A stretch of DNA of 64,000 nucleotides, taken from positions 358,938 to 422,937 of the forward strand of contig NZ_JBHSMA010000005.1 in assembly GCF_042655385.1 (NCBI RefSeq), given 5' to 3'. The stretch comes from Larkinella bovis (GTDB taxonomy: Bacteria; Bacteroidota; Bacteroidia; Cytophagales; Spirosomataceae). Shown here piece by piece: positions 1-8,876 of the stretch. A program made the position numbers and the translations under genes. The notes under the pieces were generated by a model that searched no databases, was not told the origin of the DNA, and saw only the letters and a list, made by a program, of their open reading frames with translations. The first letter of the stretch is position 1. Each line of letters opens with the position of its first letter.

Positions 1-711
1 ACCGCCGAAGCGGCCATTCAGAACACGCAGCGGCAGGGGCGCGTGGCGGTGCGGTTTCGGCTGAATAAACCGGATGCGGTTTCGGCGCTTCAGGTTTGTT
101 TTGCGCCCGTCAAAACCAATTTAACCGGGCAGGTGGCGGTTTTCAGTCTGTACGCCGATGAGCGCGGAAAACCGGGTCGCACCTTGTACCAGAAAGCCGC
201 CGTAATCAGTTATGCCAATTCGCGCAACGGTTTTGTGACGATTCCGTTCGATTATGGCGTAGCCGTTACGGATACGTTTTACGTGGGCTGGACCCAAGTG
301 AGCGAGGAGTATGTGACCGCCATCGGTTTTGACAAAAACAGCCCGTTTGGCAACCAGGTATTCGAAGGTCGGGGCACGTCCTGGGACCCGAACAATCCGG
401 GTGGCGTACCGATGATTCGGCCCGTCATTGGCGGGGGAGGGCAGGCCCCGGTGACCGGCGTGGACGACGAACCCGGTCTGGCAACCCGCCTGATGGTTTT
501 CCCGAATCCCAGTTCCGGTATTTTGTTGTGGCAAAATCCGGCCATTCAGCAGATCGAGATCGTCGATGTGAACGGTCGGAGCGTCGTTCGTGTTCGTACG
601 GCAGAAGGACAACGGGAACTGGATGTGCGCCAACTGCCTGACGGCTTTTACCTGGTCCGGCTGTCGGACGGTAAAAAGACCGGGGTGCAGAAATTAATTA
701 TCCGAAAGTAA
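1..711 (+). CDS. T9SS-sorted secreted protein, C-terminal part (left-truncated)
   Basis: The reading frame is open from the first base, so the true start lies left of the window and only about 236 residues are visible. The last 75 residues form a Por-secretion (type IX) C-terminal sorting domain: an FPNPSSG motif, a beta-rich stretch with VDVNGRSV, then LPDGFYLVRL and a terminal KLIIRK. This domain directs a protein across the outer membrane through the PorSS/T9SS machinery. The visible N-terminal part is beta-rich and matches no family I can name, so the function of the whole protein is unknown. GTG at 43 is an internal codon, not a credible start. Confidence 0.85.
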   Translation, partial: TAEAAIQNTQRQGRVAVRFRLNKPDAVSALQVCFAPVKTNLTGQVAVFSLYADERGKPGRTLYQKAAVISYANSRNGFVTIPFDYGVAVTDTFYVGWTQVSEEYVTAIGFDKNSPFGNQVFEGRGTSWDPNNPGGVPMIRPVIGGGGQAPVTGVDDEPGLATRLMVFPNPSSGILLWQNPAIQQIEIVDVNGRSVVRVRTAEGQRELDVRQLPDGFYLVRLSDGKKTGVQKLIIRK

Positions 712-714
712 TCC

Positions 715-722
715 TACTTTTG
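715..722 (+). promoter_or_regulatory. Bacteroidota -7 box of the rhodanese gene
   Basis: TACTTTTG matches the Bacteroidota TAnnTTTG consensus exactly and lies 31 bases before the ATG at 754. No convincing TTG -33 element is visible at the usual distance. Confidence 0.5.
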
Positions 723-753
723 TTTCTCCCTGAAATGACAAAACGAACTTAAA

Positions 754-1059
754 ATGGACATTACCGTACAGGAATTAAAAGATCGGTTGGACAAAGGTGA
801 GAACGTCAACCTGATCGACGTTCGGGAACCGAGCGAATACGCAGAAGATAATCTGGGTGGCGAACTGATTCCGCTGGGTGAATTGCCGCACCGGATCGAC
901 GAACTGGAAGACCGTCAGAACGAGGAAATCATCGTGCAATGCCGGTCGGGGGCCCGCAGTGGTCGGGCGCAGCAATACCTCGAAGAAAACGGTTTTACGA
1001 ATGTTCGCAACCTGGTTGGCGGGATTCTGGCCTACCGGGAACTGGAACGGAAAGCCTGA
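754..1059 (+). CDS. Rhodanese-like domain protein, single domain
   Basis: This 101-residue protein is one rhodanese domain and little else. It has the N-terminal LIDVREPSEY motif (residues 20-29) and the active-site loop CRSGARS with catalytic Cys63. Such proteins carry persulfide sulfur in the cytosol for sulfur transfer or detoxification; the acceptor here is unknown. There is no signal peptide. It is preceded by its own TAnnTTTG box and followed by a strong terminator, so it is probably monocistronic. Confidence 0.92.
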   Translation: MDITVQELKDRLDKGENVNLIDVREPSEYAEDNLGGELIPLGELPHRIDELEDRQNEEIIVQCRSGARSGRAQQYLEENGFTNVRNLVGGILAYRELERKA

Positions 1060-1094
1060 CCAGCTCTCAAAACCGGCTATAGGCCGTTCGGTCC

Positions 1095-1132
1095 AAACCG
1101 GCTTCACCGCATTGTCGATGAAGCCGGTTTTT
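1095..1132 (+). terminator. Rho-independent terminator of the rhodanese gene
   Basis: Twelve-base perfect arms (AAACCGGCTTCA / TGAAGCCGGTTT) enclose a 12-base loop and end in a T-run. The gap from 1133 to 1308 between this and the convergent miaA shows nothing further. Confidence 0.8.
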
Positions 1133-1308
1133 GTTGGGGAATCCGCGGGTGTCTGGTTGTCGCCCTGGCCGACCGAAGTTTCATGGAAAACTGCCGTTCA
1201 CGAAATACGGTTTTCGGTCAAGCCGGTGCGGGAAGAAAGCGACCGTACGATCAGCCACCTGGGCCATTCGGTGGAGCGTCCTATCCTGCTCGTCGCAGCA
1301 ACCCGGTT

Positions 1309-2235
1309 TTAGGGCTGGTTATGCCCGGTAGCGGTTTGGATATACCGCTCAATGGCCTCATAGTCCTCCGCGGCAAACCATTGGTAATCGCCCTGGTGGC
1401 GGAACCACGTGAGCTGGCGTTTGGCGTAACGCCGGGAGTTGCGCTTGAGCAGCCGGACCATTTCTTCCGCGTCGTATGCCCCATCCAGATACCCGAAAAC
1501 TTCTTTATAGCCAACGGTTTGCAAGGGTGTCAGGTGCCGGTAGGGCAGGAGCGAGCGGGCTTCTTCGACCAGCCCCTGGGCCAGCATGTTGTCCATTCGG
1601 CGGTCGATGCGGTCGTAGAGTTCGTCGCGCGGGCGGTCGAGGGCGATAAAAACCGTCCGGAAGGGGCGCGAAGCCGGGCCGTCGGTTTCCTGCCGCCGAA
1701 ACGAGGAATACGGTTTTCCGGAACTCAACACCACTTCCAGCGCCCGGATGACCCGCTGCGTATTCTGCAAATCGGCGGTTTCGGCATACACCGGATCAAG
1801 GGCGCGAAGCTGGTGTTGCAACGGTTCCAGGCCTTCCGTATCGAGCCGGTTCATCAGTTCCGTACGCAAAATCGGGTCGGCCTGCGGGACATCGTCGAGA
1901 CCGAAACACACCGCGTTGATGTACAGACCCGTTCCCCCCGAAAGAATCACCCGGTCGGTTTCCTGAAACAACCGGTCAAGCACCGCCAGGGCTTCGCGTT
2001 CGTACTGTCCAGCGCTAACGGGTTCCAGCATGCGGTGCGAATCAATGAAATAATGCCGGACGCCCTGCATTTCTTCCGGCGTCGGTTTGGCCGTACCGAT
2101 GTTGAGTTCCCGGTATAACTGTCGCGAATCCGCCGATACGACCGCGGTGGCGAGGTCCTGCGCCAGCCGGACACACAGGGCGGTTTTTCCAACGGCGGTC
2201 GGGCCGGCCACCACAATCAGCCATTTATTGCTCAT
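1309..2235 (-). CDS. miaA: tRNA dimethylallyltransferase
   Basis: MiaA transfers a dimethylallyl group to N6 of A37 in tRNAs that read codons starting with U. The 308-residue protein opens with the P-loop GPTAVGKT (residues 11-18), followed by the SADSRQLYRELNIGTAKP segment typical of the family. SGGTGLY, QNTQRVIRALEV and the C-terminal RRYAKRQLTWFR tRNA-binding segment are also present. I chose the ATG at 2235 because the protein then starts right before the P-loop beta strand; an upstream in-frame extension to 2322 adds non-homologous sequence. It is divergent from the DUF4230 gene. Confidence 0.95.
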   Translation of the reverse strand: MSNKWLIVVAGPTAVGKTALCVRLAQDLATAVVSADSRQLYRELNIGTAKPTPEEMQGVRHYFIDSHRMLEPVSAGQYEREALAVLDRLFQETDRVILSGGTGLYINAVCFGLDDVPQADPILRTELMNRLDTEGLEPLQHQLRALDPVYAETADLQNTQRVIRALEVVLSSGKPYSSFRRQETDGPASRPFRTVFIALDRPRDELYDRIDRRMDNMLAQGLVEEARSLLPYRHLTPLQTVGYKEVFGYLDGAYDAEEMVRLLKRNSRRYAKRQLTWFRHQGDYQWFAAEDYEAIERYIQTATGHNQP

Positions 2236-2286
2236 TCCGAAGAAACTAAATCCGGTTTTTTGCGTCTTAACAGTGACCGAATCCTT

Positions 2287-2317
2287 TTTGGTTGAACTGC
2301 AAAAGTCTGTACCTTTC
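2287..2317 (+). promoter_or_regulatory. Promoter of the DUF4230-aminopeptidase operon
   Basis: TTTG (2287-2290), a 19-base spacer, and TACCTTTC (2310-2317, one mismatch to TAnnTTTG) form a well-spaced Bacteroidota promoter. It lies about 20 bases before the ATG at 2338. Confidence 0.5.
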
Positions 2318-2337
2318 GTCAACTATCCAACTCGTCT

Positions 2338-3027
2338 ATGGAGTCATCAAGTCTAATGTTAGTGCTGGTTACCCTGCTCCTGGGCGGTTTTGGGGGGATT
2401 GCGGTTTCGAACTGGTGGCGCGGAAAAAAGTCGGCACCGGGGGTGGATGTTCGTAAAGAGTCCACCATCTTACTGGATCGGATCGAGAAGGTGTTCAAGG
2501 TCGTTATGGCCGAAGGATATTTCACCGAAATCCTGAGTTACCAGGACGACAAAAAGTTTTTGTATTTCATCAATGATCCTAAAAAAGCGCTGATCATTGC
2601 AAAAGCGAAGGTGCTCGTCGGGTTTGATTTTGCGAAAATCCGATTTCGGCAGCCGGAATCGGGTCAGAAAAAACTGATCATCGAGTCGTTTCCGGAGCCG
2701 CAGGTGTTGTCGATCGATACGGATTATAAGTTTTACGATATCGATCCGGGCTATCTGAATCATTTTCGCAGCGAAGATTATACGCGTCTGCTCGACGAGT
2801 CGAAACAAACCATGCTGGACCGGGCGATGGAGAGCGATCTCCCCCGGATTGCCAATAACCAGATTCAGTTCATGATGTATCAACTGGCCGATACGATGGG
2901 CTGGCAACTCGAACTGCCCGAAGCCGAACAACGCAAACTGACGGCGCTGACGCAGCAGTATGATTCGTTGAAAGCCGAGCCCAAAGCGTTGCCCGGTGAT
3001 ATTCTGGATGAAGAAACGAACAAATGA
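2338..3027 (+). CDS. DUF4230 domain protein, membrane-anchored
   Basis: The 229-residue protein has one N-terminal membrane segment (about residues 5-23) followed by a soluble domain. The pattern resembles DUF4230: VGFDFAKI, then FPEPQVLSIDTDYKFYDI, and a C-terminal helical part with LPRIANNQIQFMMYQLADTMGW. The molecular function of DUF4230 is not established. Its stop codon overlaps the ATG of the next gene by four bases (ATGA), so the two are probably translationally coupled. Confidence 0.8.
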   Translation: MESSSLMLVLVTLLLGGFGGIAVSNWWRGKKSAPGVDVRKESTILLDRIEKVFKVVMAEGYFTEILSYQDDKKFLYFINDPKKALIIAKAKVLVGFDFAKIRFRQPESGQKKLIIESFPEPQVLSIDTDYKFYDIDPGYLNHFRSEDYTRLLDESKQTMLDRAMESDLPRIANNQIQFMMYQLADTMGWQLELPEAEQRKLTALTQQYDSLKAEPKALPGDILDEETNK

Positions 3028-5048
3028 AAACGGGGAGAGCAGCGCATTTACGGCCAAAGCCGGTTTTGCTGGTGATTCTTTTGCTGACGAGCTGGATGAG
3101 CCGCGGCCAGTTGCCGGATGATGGGGTGGCCGCTTGCCAGCACACCCGCCTGAAGTATTTCGGTTCGCTCCCGAACGCCAACCGAGCCGCCCGCATCCAG
3201 TACCCCGGCGATGCTACCATCGACATCACGTATTACAAGCTGGAGCTGACCATTACCGCTACGCCCCATTACCTGCGGGGGGCGGTGACCATTGGATTCC
3301 TGGCGGTGAATGAGGGCCTCAGCCGGTTTTATCTGGATCTGGCCGATGCCATGACAGTGGATTCGGTGAAAACCGGAGTGCAGAAACTGGTCTTCTCGCA
3401 GCAAAATAACCAACTCACCATTACGCCGGCGCAACCGCCTGGCAAAAACCAGGGGTTGATGGTCACGGTGTATTACCAGGGAAAACCGGACCCGACCGGG
3501 ATGGGCAGTTTTGTGTTTGGAACCCACGGTTCGCAGAACCAGCCGGTGATCTGGAGCCTGAGCGAACCCTACGGCGCCCGCGACTGGTTTCCCTGCAAGG
3601 ATACGCCCGCCGATAAGGCGGATTCGTCGGATGTCTGGATTACGGCCCCGAAGCAGTTTGTGTCGGTTTCGAACGGAAAGCTGGAAGGAACAACCGACAA
3701 CCCCGACGACACCCGGACCTACCGCTGGCGAAACCGCTACCCGATTGCCAACTACCTGATTTCGGTGGCGATGAGTAACTACGTTCTCTACGAACAACTG
3801 TATCGTCCGGCCGTGGGCGACCCGATGCCGGTGACGCACTACCTTTATCCGGAAGCCCTCTCCGACAACCTGCGCCGGACGCTTGACGAAACAACCTCAA
3901 TGCTGACGGTTTTTACGGATTACTTCGGGCCGTATCCGTTTCTGAAGGAAAAATACGGCCACGCGCAGTTCGGCTGGGGGGGCGGCATGGAGCACCAGAC
4001 CATCAGTTCGATGGGGGCGTTTAATACCGACATCATCGCGCACGAACTGGCCCACCAGTGGTTCGGCGACAAAATCACCTGCCGGAGCTGGGAGCATATC
4101 TGGCTCAACGAAGGGTTTGCGTCCTACGCCGAAATCCTGTACCGCCAGGTCAAAAGTGGCCCCTCGGTTTTTTCTCCCTACCTGAACTCGTACATGCTGC
4201 TGGCCCGCCGGGCCCGTGGGACTTTGTATGTCGAAGACATTACGAACGCGAATAACATCTTCGATTCCAACCGAACGTATTACAAAGGGGCGATGGTGCT
4301 GCACATGCTGCGGGGAATCGTTGGCGATCAGAAATTCCGCGAAATTCTGCGCACCTATGCGGCTTCGGAGTTTGCCTATGGAACCGCCACCACCGAAGAC
4401 TTTGCGGCTATTGCGTCGAACGTATATGGTCAATCGCTCGACTATTTTTTTAAACAGTGGGTTTACGGCGAAAATTATCCGACATACCGCGTCAAGTGGA
4501 GCAGTGGCGCCATCGCCGGGTTGAACAATATGTATCAAATCCAGCTGAAGGTGGAACAAACAACCAACACCACCAACCCAACTTTTTTCACCATGCCGGT
4601 GCCGGTGAAAGTGCTGACGACGGGTGGGGACGGTGATACGCTGATTACGGTTTTTAACAACAGTGCCAATCAGACCTTCGAATTGACCGTCAAGGGCAAA
4701 CCGGAAGACGTTCAGATCGACCCCGACAACTGGATTCTGAAGCAGGTCGAAATAACGGAAATCATTACCGCCGTGGCAGAACCCGTTCCGACCACACAAC
4801 TGACGGTTTTACCCAATCCGATCCGCGAACAACTAACGGCCCAACTTGAGGTGGCGAACCTGTTCACGGGCCGGATTTCACTGACCAATAGCGCCGGGCA
4901 GGAACTCCTGACCACCGCTGACCGCTCCTTTGCCGCCGGACGACACACGCTCAGCTGGCCGGTGGTGAATCTGCCCGCGGGCCAGTATTACCTGACCCTG
5001 GTAGCGGGCGAAAACCGGGTGACAAAAACCGTCCTGATTACGAAATGA
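3024..5048 (+). CDS. Secreted M1-family aminopeptidase with T9SS sorting domain
   Basis: This 674-residue zinc peptidase removes N-terminal residues from peptides. The zinc site is complete: HELAH at residues 340-344, 18 residues, then Glu363 in NEGF. The GAMEN-like exopeptidase motif appears as GGMEH at about residues 321-325. A basic N-terminus followed by LLVILLLTSWMSRG is the likely signal peptide. The C-terminus has a T9SS sorting domain (VLPNPIREQL, then LPAGQYYLTL and KTVLITK), so the enzyme is probably exported to the cell surface or medium. It overlaps the preceding gene by four bases. Confidence 0.93.
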   Translation: MKTGRAAHLRPKPVLLVILLLTSWMSRGQLPDDGVAACQHTRLKYFGSLPNANRAARIQYPGDATIDITYYKLELTITATPHYLRGAVTIGFLAVNEGLSRFYLDLADAMTVDSVKTGVQKLVFSQQNNQLTITPAQPPGKNQGLMVTVYYQGKPDPTGMGSFVFGTHGSQNQPVIWSLSEPYGARDWFPCKDTPADKADSSDVWITAPKQFVSVSNGKLEGTTDNPDDTRTYRWRNRYPIANYLISVAMSNYVLYEQLYRPAVGDPMPVTHYLYPEALSDNLRRTLDETTSMLTVFTDYFGPYPFLKEKYGHAQFGWGGGMEHQTISSMGAFNTDIIAHELAHQWFGDKITCRSWEHIWLNEGFASYAEILYRQVKSGPSVFSPYLNSYMLLARRARGTLYVEDITNANNIFDSNRTYYKGAMVLHMLRGIVGDQKFREILRTYAASEFAYGTATTEDFAAIASNVYGQSLDYFFKQWVYGENYPTYRVKWSSGAIAGLNNMYQIQLKVEQTTNTTNPTFFTMPVPVKVLTTGGDGDTLITVFNNSANQTFELTVKGKPEDVQIDPDNWILKQVEITEIITAVAEPVPTTQLTVLPNPIREQLTAQLEVANLFTGRISLTNSAGQELLTTADRSFAAGRHTLSWPVVNLPAGQYYLTLVAGENRVTKTVLITK

Positions 5049-5117
5049 TTGTTAATACCGCGTTGATGGGTGTTAATTTGTTGTTGAAAGTATAAAATCA
5101 ACCAACCCAACCGAATA

Positions 5118-5564
5118 ATGAAACGCTTCGTCTTGCTGCTTCCGGTTCTCTTTCTGACCATGGCGTCCGCCTTTGCGCAATCCCAGCCGACCTCGCTCGG
5201 TATTGCCGGGCACAATCATTTAGCCCTGCAAGTCAGCGATATTCAGGTAAGCGCCCGGTTCTTTCGGGATATTATGGGCCTGAAACCGATCGCAGTACCG
5301 GATAACCTGAAGGCGATCCGGGCCTGGTTCGATATCGGTAACGGGCAGCAGATTCATTTACTGGCGGGCCGGACGGCTCCCGTCGTGCACGACAAAAACG
5401 GCAGTCATTTTGCCATTTTTGTCGATGACATTGCCCAGTCGGAGCAATTCCTGACCCAGAAAGGCATCAAGTTTCACAAACAGGTTCGTTTCGACGGTGT
5501 CGTTCAGATTTACTTTCCTGACCCGGACGGGTATTTGTTTGAACTGAACGAGAAGAAAAAGTAA
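5118..5564 (+). CDS. VOC-superfamily (glyoxalase-like) protein, exported
   Basis: A signal peptide (residues 1-21, ending ASAFAQ) precedes one vicinal-oxygen-chelate domain: GHNHLALQVSDI, then a gap, HFAIFVDDI, and FPDPDGYLFELNE with the terminal metal-ligand Glu. His, His and Glu of the usual VOC metal site appear present. Export is somewhat unusual for a small VOC protein. The substrate cannot be read from sequence. Confidence 0.85.
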   Translation: MKRFVLLLPVLFLTMASAFAQSQPTSLGIAGHNHLALQVSDIQVSARFFRDIMGLKPIAVPDNLKAIRAWFDIGNGQQIHLLAGRTAPVVHDKNGSHFAIFVDDIAQSEQFLTQKGIKFHKQVRFDGVVQIYFPDPDGYLFELNEKKK

Positions 5565-5589
5565 CGACGGTTTAGGGACAATCCAGAGT

Positions 5590-7191
5590 TCAGGCGGTTT
5601 TGGAAACGCCTTCGTCCCGGGGTTCTACCAGAATCACTTCTTCCTTGTCGACTTTCACCTGACCAGCGGCCAGCCCTTTCGGTTTGCGGACGAACTTTTT
5701 GGGCGTAAAAATAACCGGACAGAGCGAATCCGTCCGCCGTTTGGAATACCAGGCCGCCAACTCGGCGGCCCGTTCGATGACGGTTTTTGGAAACGTTTTG
5801 CCGGCCTTATATTTGACGATGACGTGCGAGCCCGGCACATCGCGGGCGTGGAGCCAGAGGTCGTCCTTGTAGGCGTATTGCTGCGTGAGCAGGTCGTTGT
5901 TTTTGGCGTTACGGCCAATCAGAATCACAAATCCTTCGTGGATAACCTGCTTAAAAAGCGGGGCGGTTCCGTCGGCGGTTTTTTCCTCACTAACCGGGTT
6001 TGCTTTCAGGTATTTCCGCAATTCCCGCAACGATTCGATGGGCTGAAGGGCCGCAATCTGCTGCTGAAGCTGGCCGATTTCCCGCTCCCGGTTTTCGAGT
6101 TGCTGCTGAAGCAGGTCCGTTTCTATTTTCTCGTTTTTCGCCTTGCGGTAATACTGTTCGGCGTTTTTCTGGGGGCTTAGATCCGGTTTCAGCTTGATGA
6201 AGATCGGTTTGTTCCGGTAAAAATCGTCCAGTTCAACCACCTCGGGCGAGCGTGAACCCGGTTTTTCGGGAATCTGGTGGAGATTCGCCATCAGAATGTG
6301 GGCAATCTCCTCGTTCTTCACCGCTTCGTCGAGCCCGATCAGCCGTTGCAGGTTGGCATCGATATAAGCCTGCGTCCGTTTCAGTCGCTTTTCCAGGATT
6401 CGTAATGCTTCACCTTTTTCGCGATCCAGCACGTTCTGTCCCATAAACGCGGCATAAAACCGGTTACTGGCCGTCAGGGGGTCGTCAAATTCCTGCCGGA
6501 TTTCGCCGTAGGGCAGCAGCGAAAGCGTCGGTTTGTGCTGAAAGGTTGTGAGGTAATAGGGCGGTTTTTCGAGTTGCCGCACGGTTTCCTGAATCAGTTG
6601 CCATTTTTGCGGTCCTTCCAGTTCCTTCAGCCCTTTCTCCTCCAAAGAAGCATTCACCAGCTTTCCAAAAGTCGGAAACAGTTTTCGGTGGTCAAAACCG
6701 CTCTGTTCGAACGCTTCCCAGGATTGGTCGAGTGGCCGGTCGAGGGCCGAAAGCCGCCATTGCGCATCGCTCACCAGTTTGTTGTTGAAGACCTCGACGA
6801 CCGTGTCCTCCGAGAAAATCAGCAGATTGGGGCGGTTTCCGAAAAACTTGAACAAGAGAGTTATTCCGCCCTCCAGGGTAATGCCCAGGCAGCGTTCATT
6901 CAGAAACGGGCGAACGGTCACCACCTCCCGATCATAAAATTCTTCGAACAGATCGACGCTGTTCATGCGGGCGCGCTGCACACTCTCGGGAAACAACAGC
7001 CCCGAAAAATCCGGGCGGAGGGTGGCTTTGATGAAAAACGGCCGGTAAAAATTAATTTTCCCCCGGGCCTGCGCAAACACCAGTACCAGCTCGTCGCGGT
7101 CCTGGCTGAAGCATTCCATGAATGTCAGGCCGGTGAGCTGCGGCTGGAGCGCCGGGGCCAGTTGCCGGAGAAAATAATAATTGGTGTGCAC
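5590..7191 (-). CDS. NFACT family protein (RqcH/Rqc2-like)
   Basis: The 533-residue protein has the NFACT layout: an N-terminal FbpA-type domain (about 1-260), helical coiled-coil segments (about 260-400, with ENREREIGQLQQQIAALQ), and a C-terminal NFACT-R (DUF814) domain. The latter carries the signature YKDDLWLHARDVPGSHVIV. Characterised relatives (RqcH, Rqc2) bind stalled large ribosomal subunits and add C-terminal tails in ribosome quality control. Assigning that role here is by family only. It is convergent with the VOC gene. Confidence 0.88.
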   Translation of the reverse strand: MHTNYYFLRQLAPALQPQLTGLTFMECFSQDRDELVLVFAQARGKINFYRPFFIKATLRPDFSGLLFPESVQRARMNSVDLFEEFYDREVVTVRPFLNERCLGITLEGGITLLFKFFGNRPNLLIFSEDTVVEVFNNKLVSDAQWRLSALDRPLDQSWEAFEQSGFDHRKLFPTFGKLVNASLEEKGLKELEGPQKWQLIQETVRQLEKPPYYLTTFQHKPTLSLLPYGEIRQEFDDPLTASNRFYAAFMGQNVLDREKGEALRILEKRLKRTQAYIDANLQRLIGLDEAVKNEEIAHILMANLHQIPEKPGSRSPEVVELDDFYRNKPIFIKLKPDLSPQKNAEQYYRKAKNEKIETDLLQQQLENREREIGQLQQQIAALQPIESLRELRKYLKANPVSEEKTADGTAPLFKQVIHEGFVILIGRNAKNNDLLTQQYAYKDDLWLHARDVPGSHVIVKYKAGKTFPKTVIERAAELAAWYSKRRTDSLCPVIFTPKKFVRKPKGLAAGQVKVDKEEVILVEPRDEGVSKTA

Positions 7192-7281
7192 GGGTGAAGT
7201 CAGTTTCGGTTCGCAAACTTACTCATCCGAACAATTGCAACAGCCGGTCGGTTAACCTTTATCACTAAATTAACCAAGGCC

Positions 7282-7542
7282 ATGGCACATAATAAAACAA
7301 TCGACCAGCCGGGTTCCAACGACAAACAGGCTAATTCAAAACGAACCCGTGACTACGAAGCACGCGATACGTCGGCAATGACGACCCATATGGAGAAGAT
7401 GCGGAGTACTCAGAATAAGACCAAACAAGGCCCGGAGGAGGACCATACGAACAAATCCAAAGCCGAGTTTCAGGAAGAACGGGGAGGCCACGGTCATAGC
7501 GCGCACAGCAAGTCGCGGAGCGGCAGTGATTCGGGCAACTAG
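7282..7542 (+). CDS. Small, very hydrophilic orphan protein
   Basis: The 86-residue protein is almost free of hydrophobic residues, rich in Lys, Asp, Glu, Gln, Ser and His, and probably disordered. It has no signal peptide and no motif I recognise. The tail GHGHSAHSKSRSGSDSGN is Gly/His/Ser-rich. It is isolated between NFACT (opposite strand) and a long hairpin. Its composition recalls stress-related hydrophilic proteins, but that is only an impression. Confidence 0.6.
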   Translation: MAHNKTIDQPGSNDKQANSKRTRDYEARDTSAMTTHMEKMRSTQNKTKQGPEEDHTNKSKAEFQEERGGHGHSAHSKSRSGSDSGN

Positions 7543-7564
7543 GACTCAACCGGAAGCCTGCCCT

Positions 7565-7646
7565 AAAGGAATATTGGGTAGTATGTTTGAAAATGGAGTA
7601 GAAAATTTTACTTCATTCTTTGATAGGTACTATTTGATATTCCTTT
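7565..7646 (+). repeat. 82-nt imperfect hairpin before the epimerase gene
   Basis: The outer arms AAAGGAATAT / ATATTCCTTT pair perfectly. Inward pairing continues with a block of G.U wobbles, TAGTA/TACTA, and a central AAAA/TTTT. The wobbles pair only in plus-strand RNA. It is followed by a T-rich stretch and ends 20 bases before the ATG at 7666. It could terminate the small upstream gene or regulate the epimerase. Confidence 0.55.
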
Positions 7647-7665
7647 TTCTTTTCCTGAACCTGCT

Positions 7666-8850
7666 ATGTTCGACCTGCGAACCACCCGACAAGAACTAAA
7701 CCAGGAGTTAAAAGACATTCTGGCGTATTGGCAAAAATACGGTCCAGACCCGGTAGAAGGGTATTACGGGCAGGTCAACTACCAGAATGAGCCCAAAACC
7801 GATGCCGCCAAGGGCATTGTGCTCAACAGCCGCATCGTCTGGACGTTTGCGGCAGCCGCCCGGCACATGCAGCACGACGAGTACCTTCTCTACGCTGAAA
7901 GGGCCTACCGGTACATGGAAAAACACTTCCGCGACAGGGAGAATGGCGGGGTTTACTGGGCGGTCGATTACAAAGGCGAACCGCTGCAAATCTTCAAGCA
8001 GCAATACGGTCAGGCCTTTGCGATCTACGGCCTGAGCGAATATTACCGGGCCACCCAGCACCAGCCCGCGCTGGATTTTGCCAGGGAAATCTACGGGAAG
8101 ATGATCCGGCATGCCTACGATCCGAAGCGGGGCGGTTTTTACGAATGCCTGAGCCGCGACTGGTCGGGCCTGGCGGACGATTTTGTGATCAGCAAAAAAG
8201 CGAATCAGGAGACTAAAACCATGAATACGCACCTCCACATTCTGGAGGCATTCACCAATTTATACCGTGCCTGGCCGGACAAGGGCCTGAACCAGCAGAT
8301 TCGCGGGCTGATCGATGGATTTGTGAACCACATCATCGACCCGAAAACGTACCGGATGAATCTGTTCATGGACGACGACTGGAACGTCCGGCGGACGGCT
8401 ATTTCCTACGGGCACGACATCGAAGCGTCGTGGCTGCTACTGGAATCGGCGGAAGCACTGCACGATGAAGCGTTGGTGAAGAAAATCAAGACGCTTTCGG
8501 TGAAAATGGCGCGGGCGGCTGCTACAGGGCTGGAAGCCGACGGCGGCATGAATTATGAATACGACCCCAAAGAAAACCACGTCAACCGCGAACGGTCCTG
8601 GTGGGTGATGGCCGAAGCGATGGTCGGTTTTATGAACGCCTACCAATTGACGAAGGAAAAGCAGTTTCTGGATAAGTCGCTGAAAACCTGGGATTTTATT
8701 AAGGCTTACCTGCTGGACAAGAAAAATGGCGAGTGGTACAGTGGGGTGGACGAAAACCACAAGGTGCTCGGAAACACCAAAATCAGCATGTGGAAGTGTC
8801 CTTATCACAACGGTCGGGCCTGCATCGAAATGGTGGATCGACTGGGATAG
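7666..8850 (+). CDS. AGE-family epimerase, probably cellobiose 2-epimerase
   Basis: The 394-residue protein has the length and (alpha/alpha)6-barrel pattern of the N-acylglucosamine 2-epimerase superfamily. The conserved blocks KTMNTHLHILEAFTNLYR, SYGHDIEASWLLLE and WKCPYHNGRACIEM hold the histidines expected to act in base/acid catalysis, and match cellobiose 2-epimerases better than renin-binding-protein types. The reaction would interconvert glucose and mannose at the reducing end of a beta-1,4 disaccharide. It has no signal peptide, so it acts in the cytosol. No mannosylglucose phosphorylase lies next to it. Confidence 0.85.
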   Translation: MFDLRTTRQELNQELKDILAYWQKYGPDPVEGYYGQVNYQNEPKTDAAKGIVLNSRIVWTFAAAARHMQHDEYLLYAERAYRYMEKHFRDRENGGVYWAVDYKGEPLQIFKQQYGQAFAIYGLSEYYRATQHQPALDFAREIYGKMIRHAYDPKRGGFYECLSRDWSGLADDFVISKKANQETKTMNTHLHILEAFTNLYRAWPDKGLNQQIRGLIDGFVNHIIDPKTYRMNLFMDDDWNVRRTAISYGHDIEASWLLLESAEALHDEALVKKIKTLSVKMARAAATGLEADGGMNYEYDPKENHVNRERSWWVMAEAMVGFMNAYQLTKEKQFLDKSLKTWDFIKAYLLDKKNGEWYSGVDENHKVLGNTKISMWKCPYHNGRACIEMVDRLG

Positions 8851-8876
8851 GATCGGCTGCGGTTTCTCGGGTTCGC

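Noticed and set aside
1183..2118. A 311-codon plus-strand open frame opposite miaA
   Set aside because: The miaA frame carries the P-loop and all family motifs; the opposite frame is compositionally a shadow.
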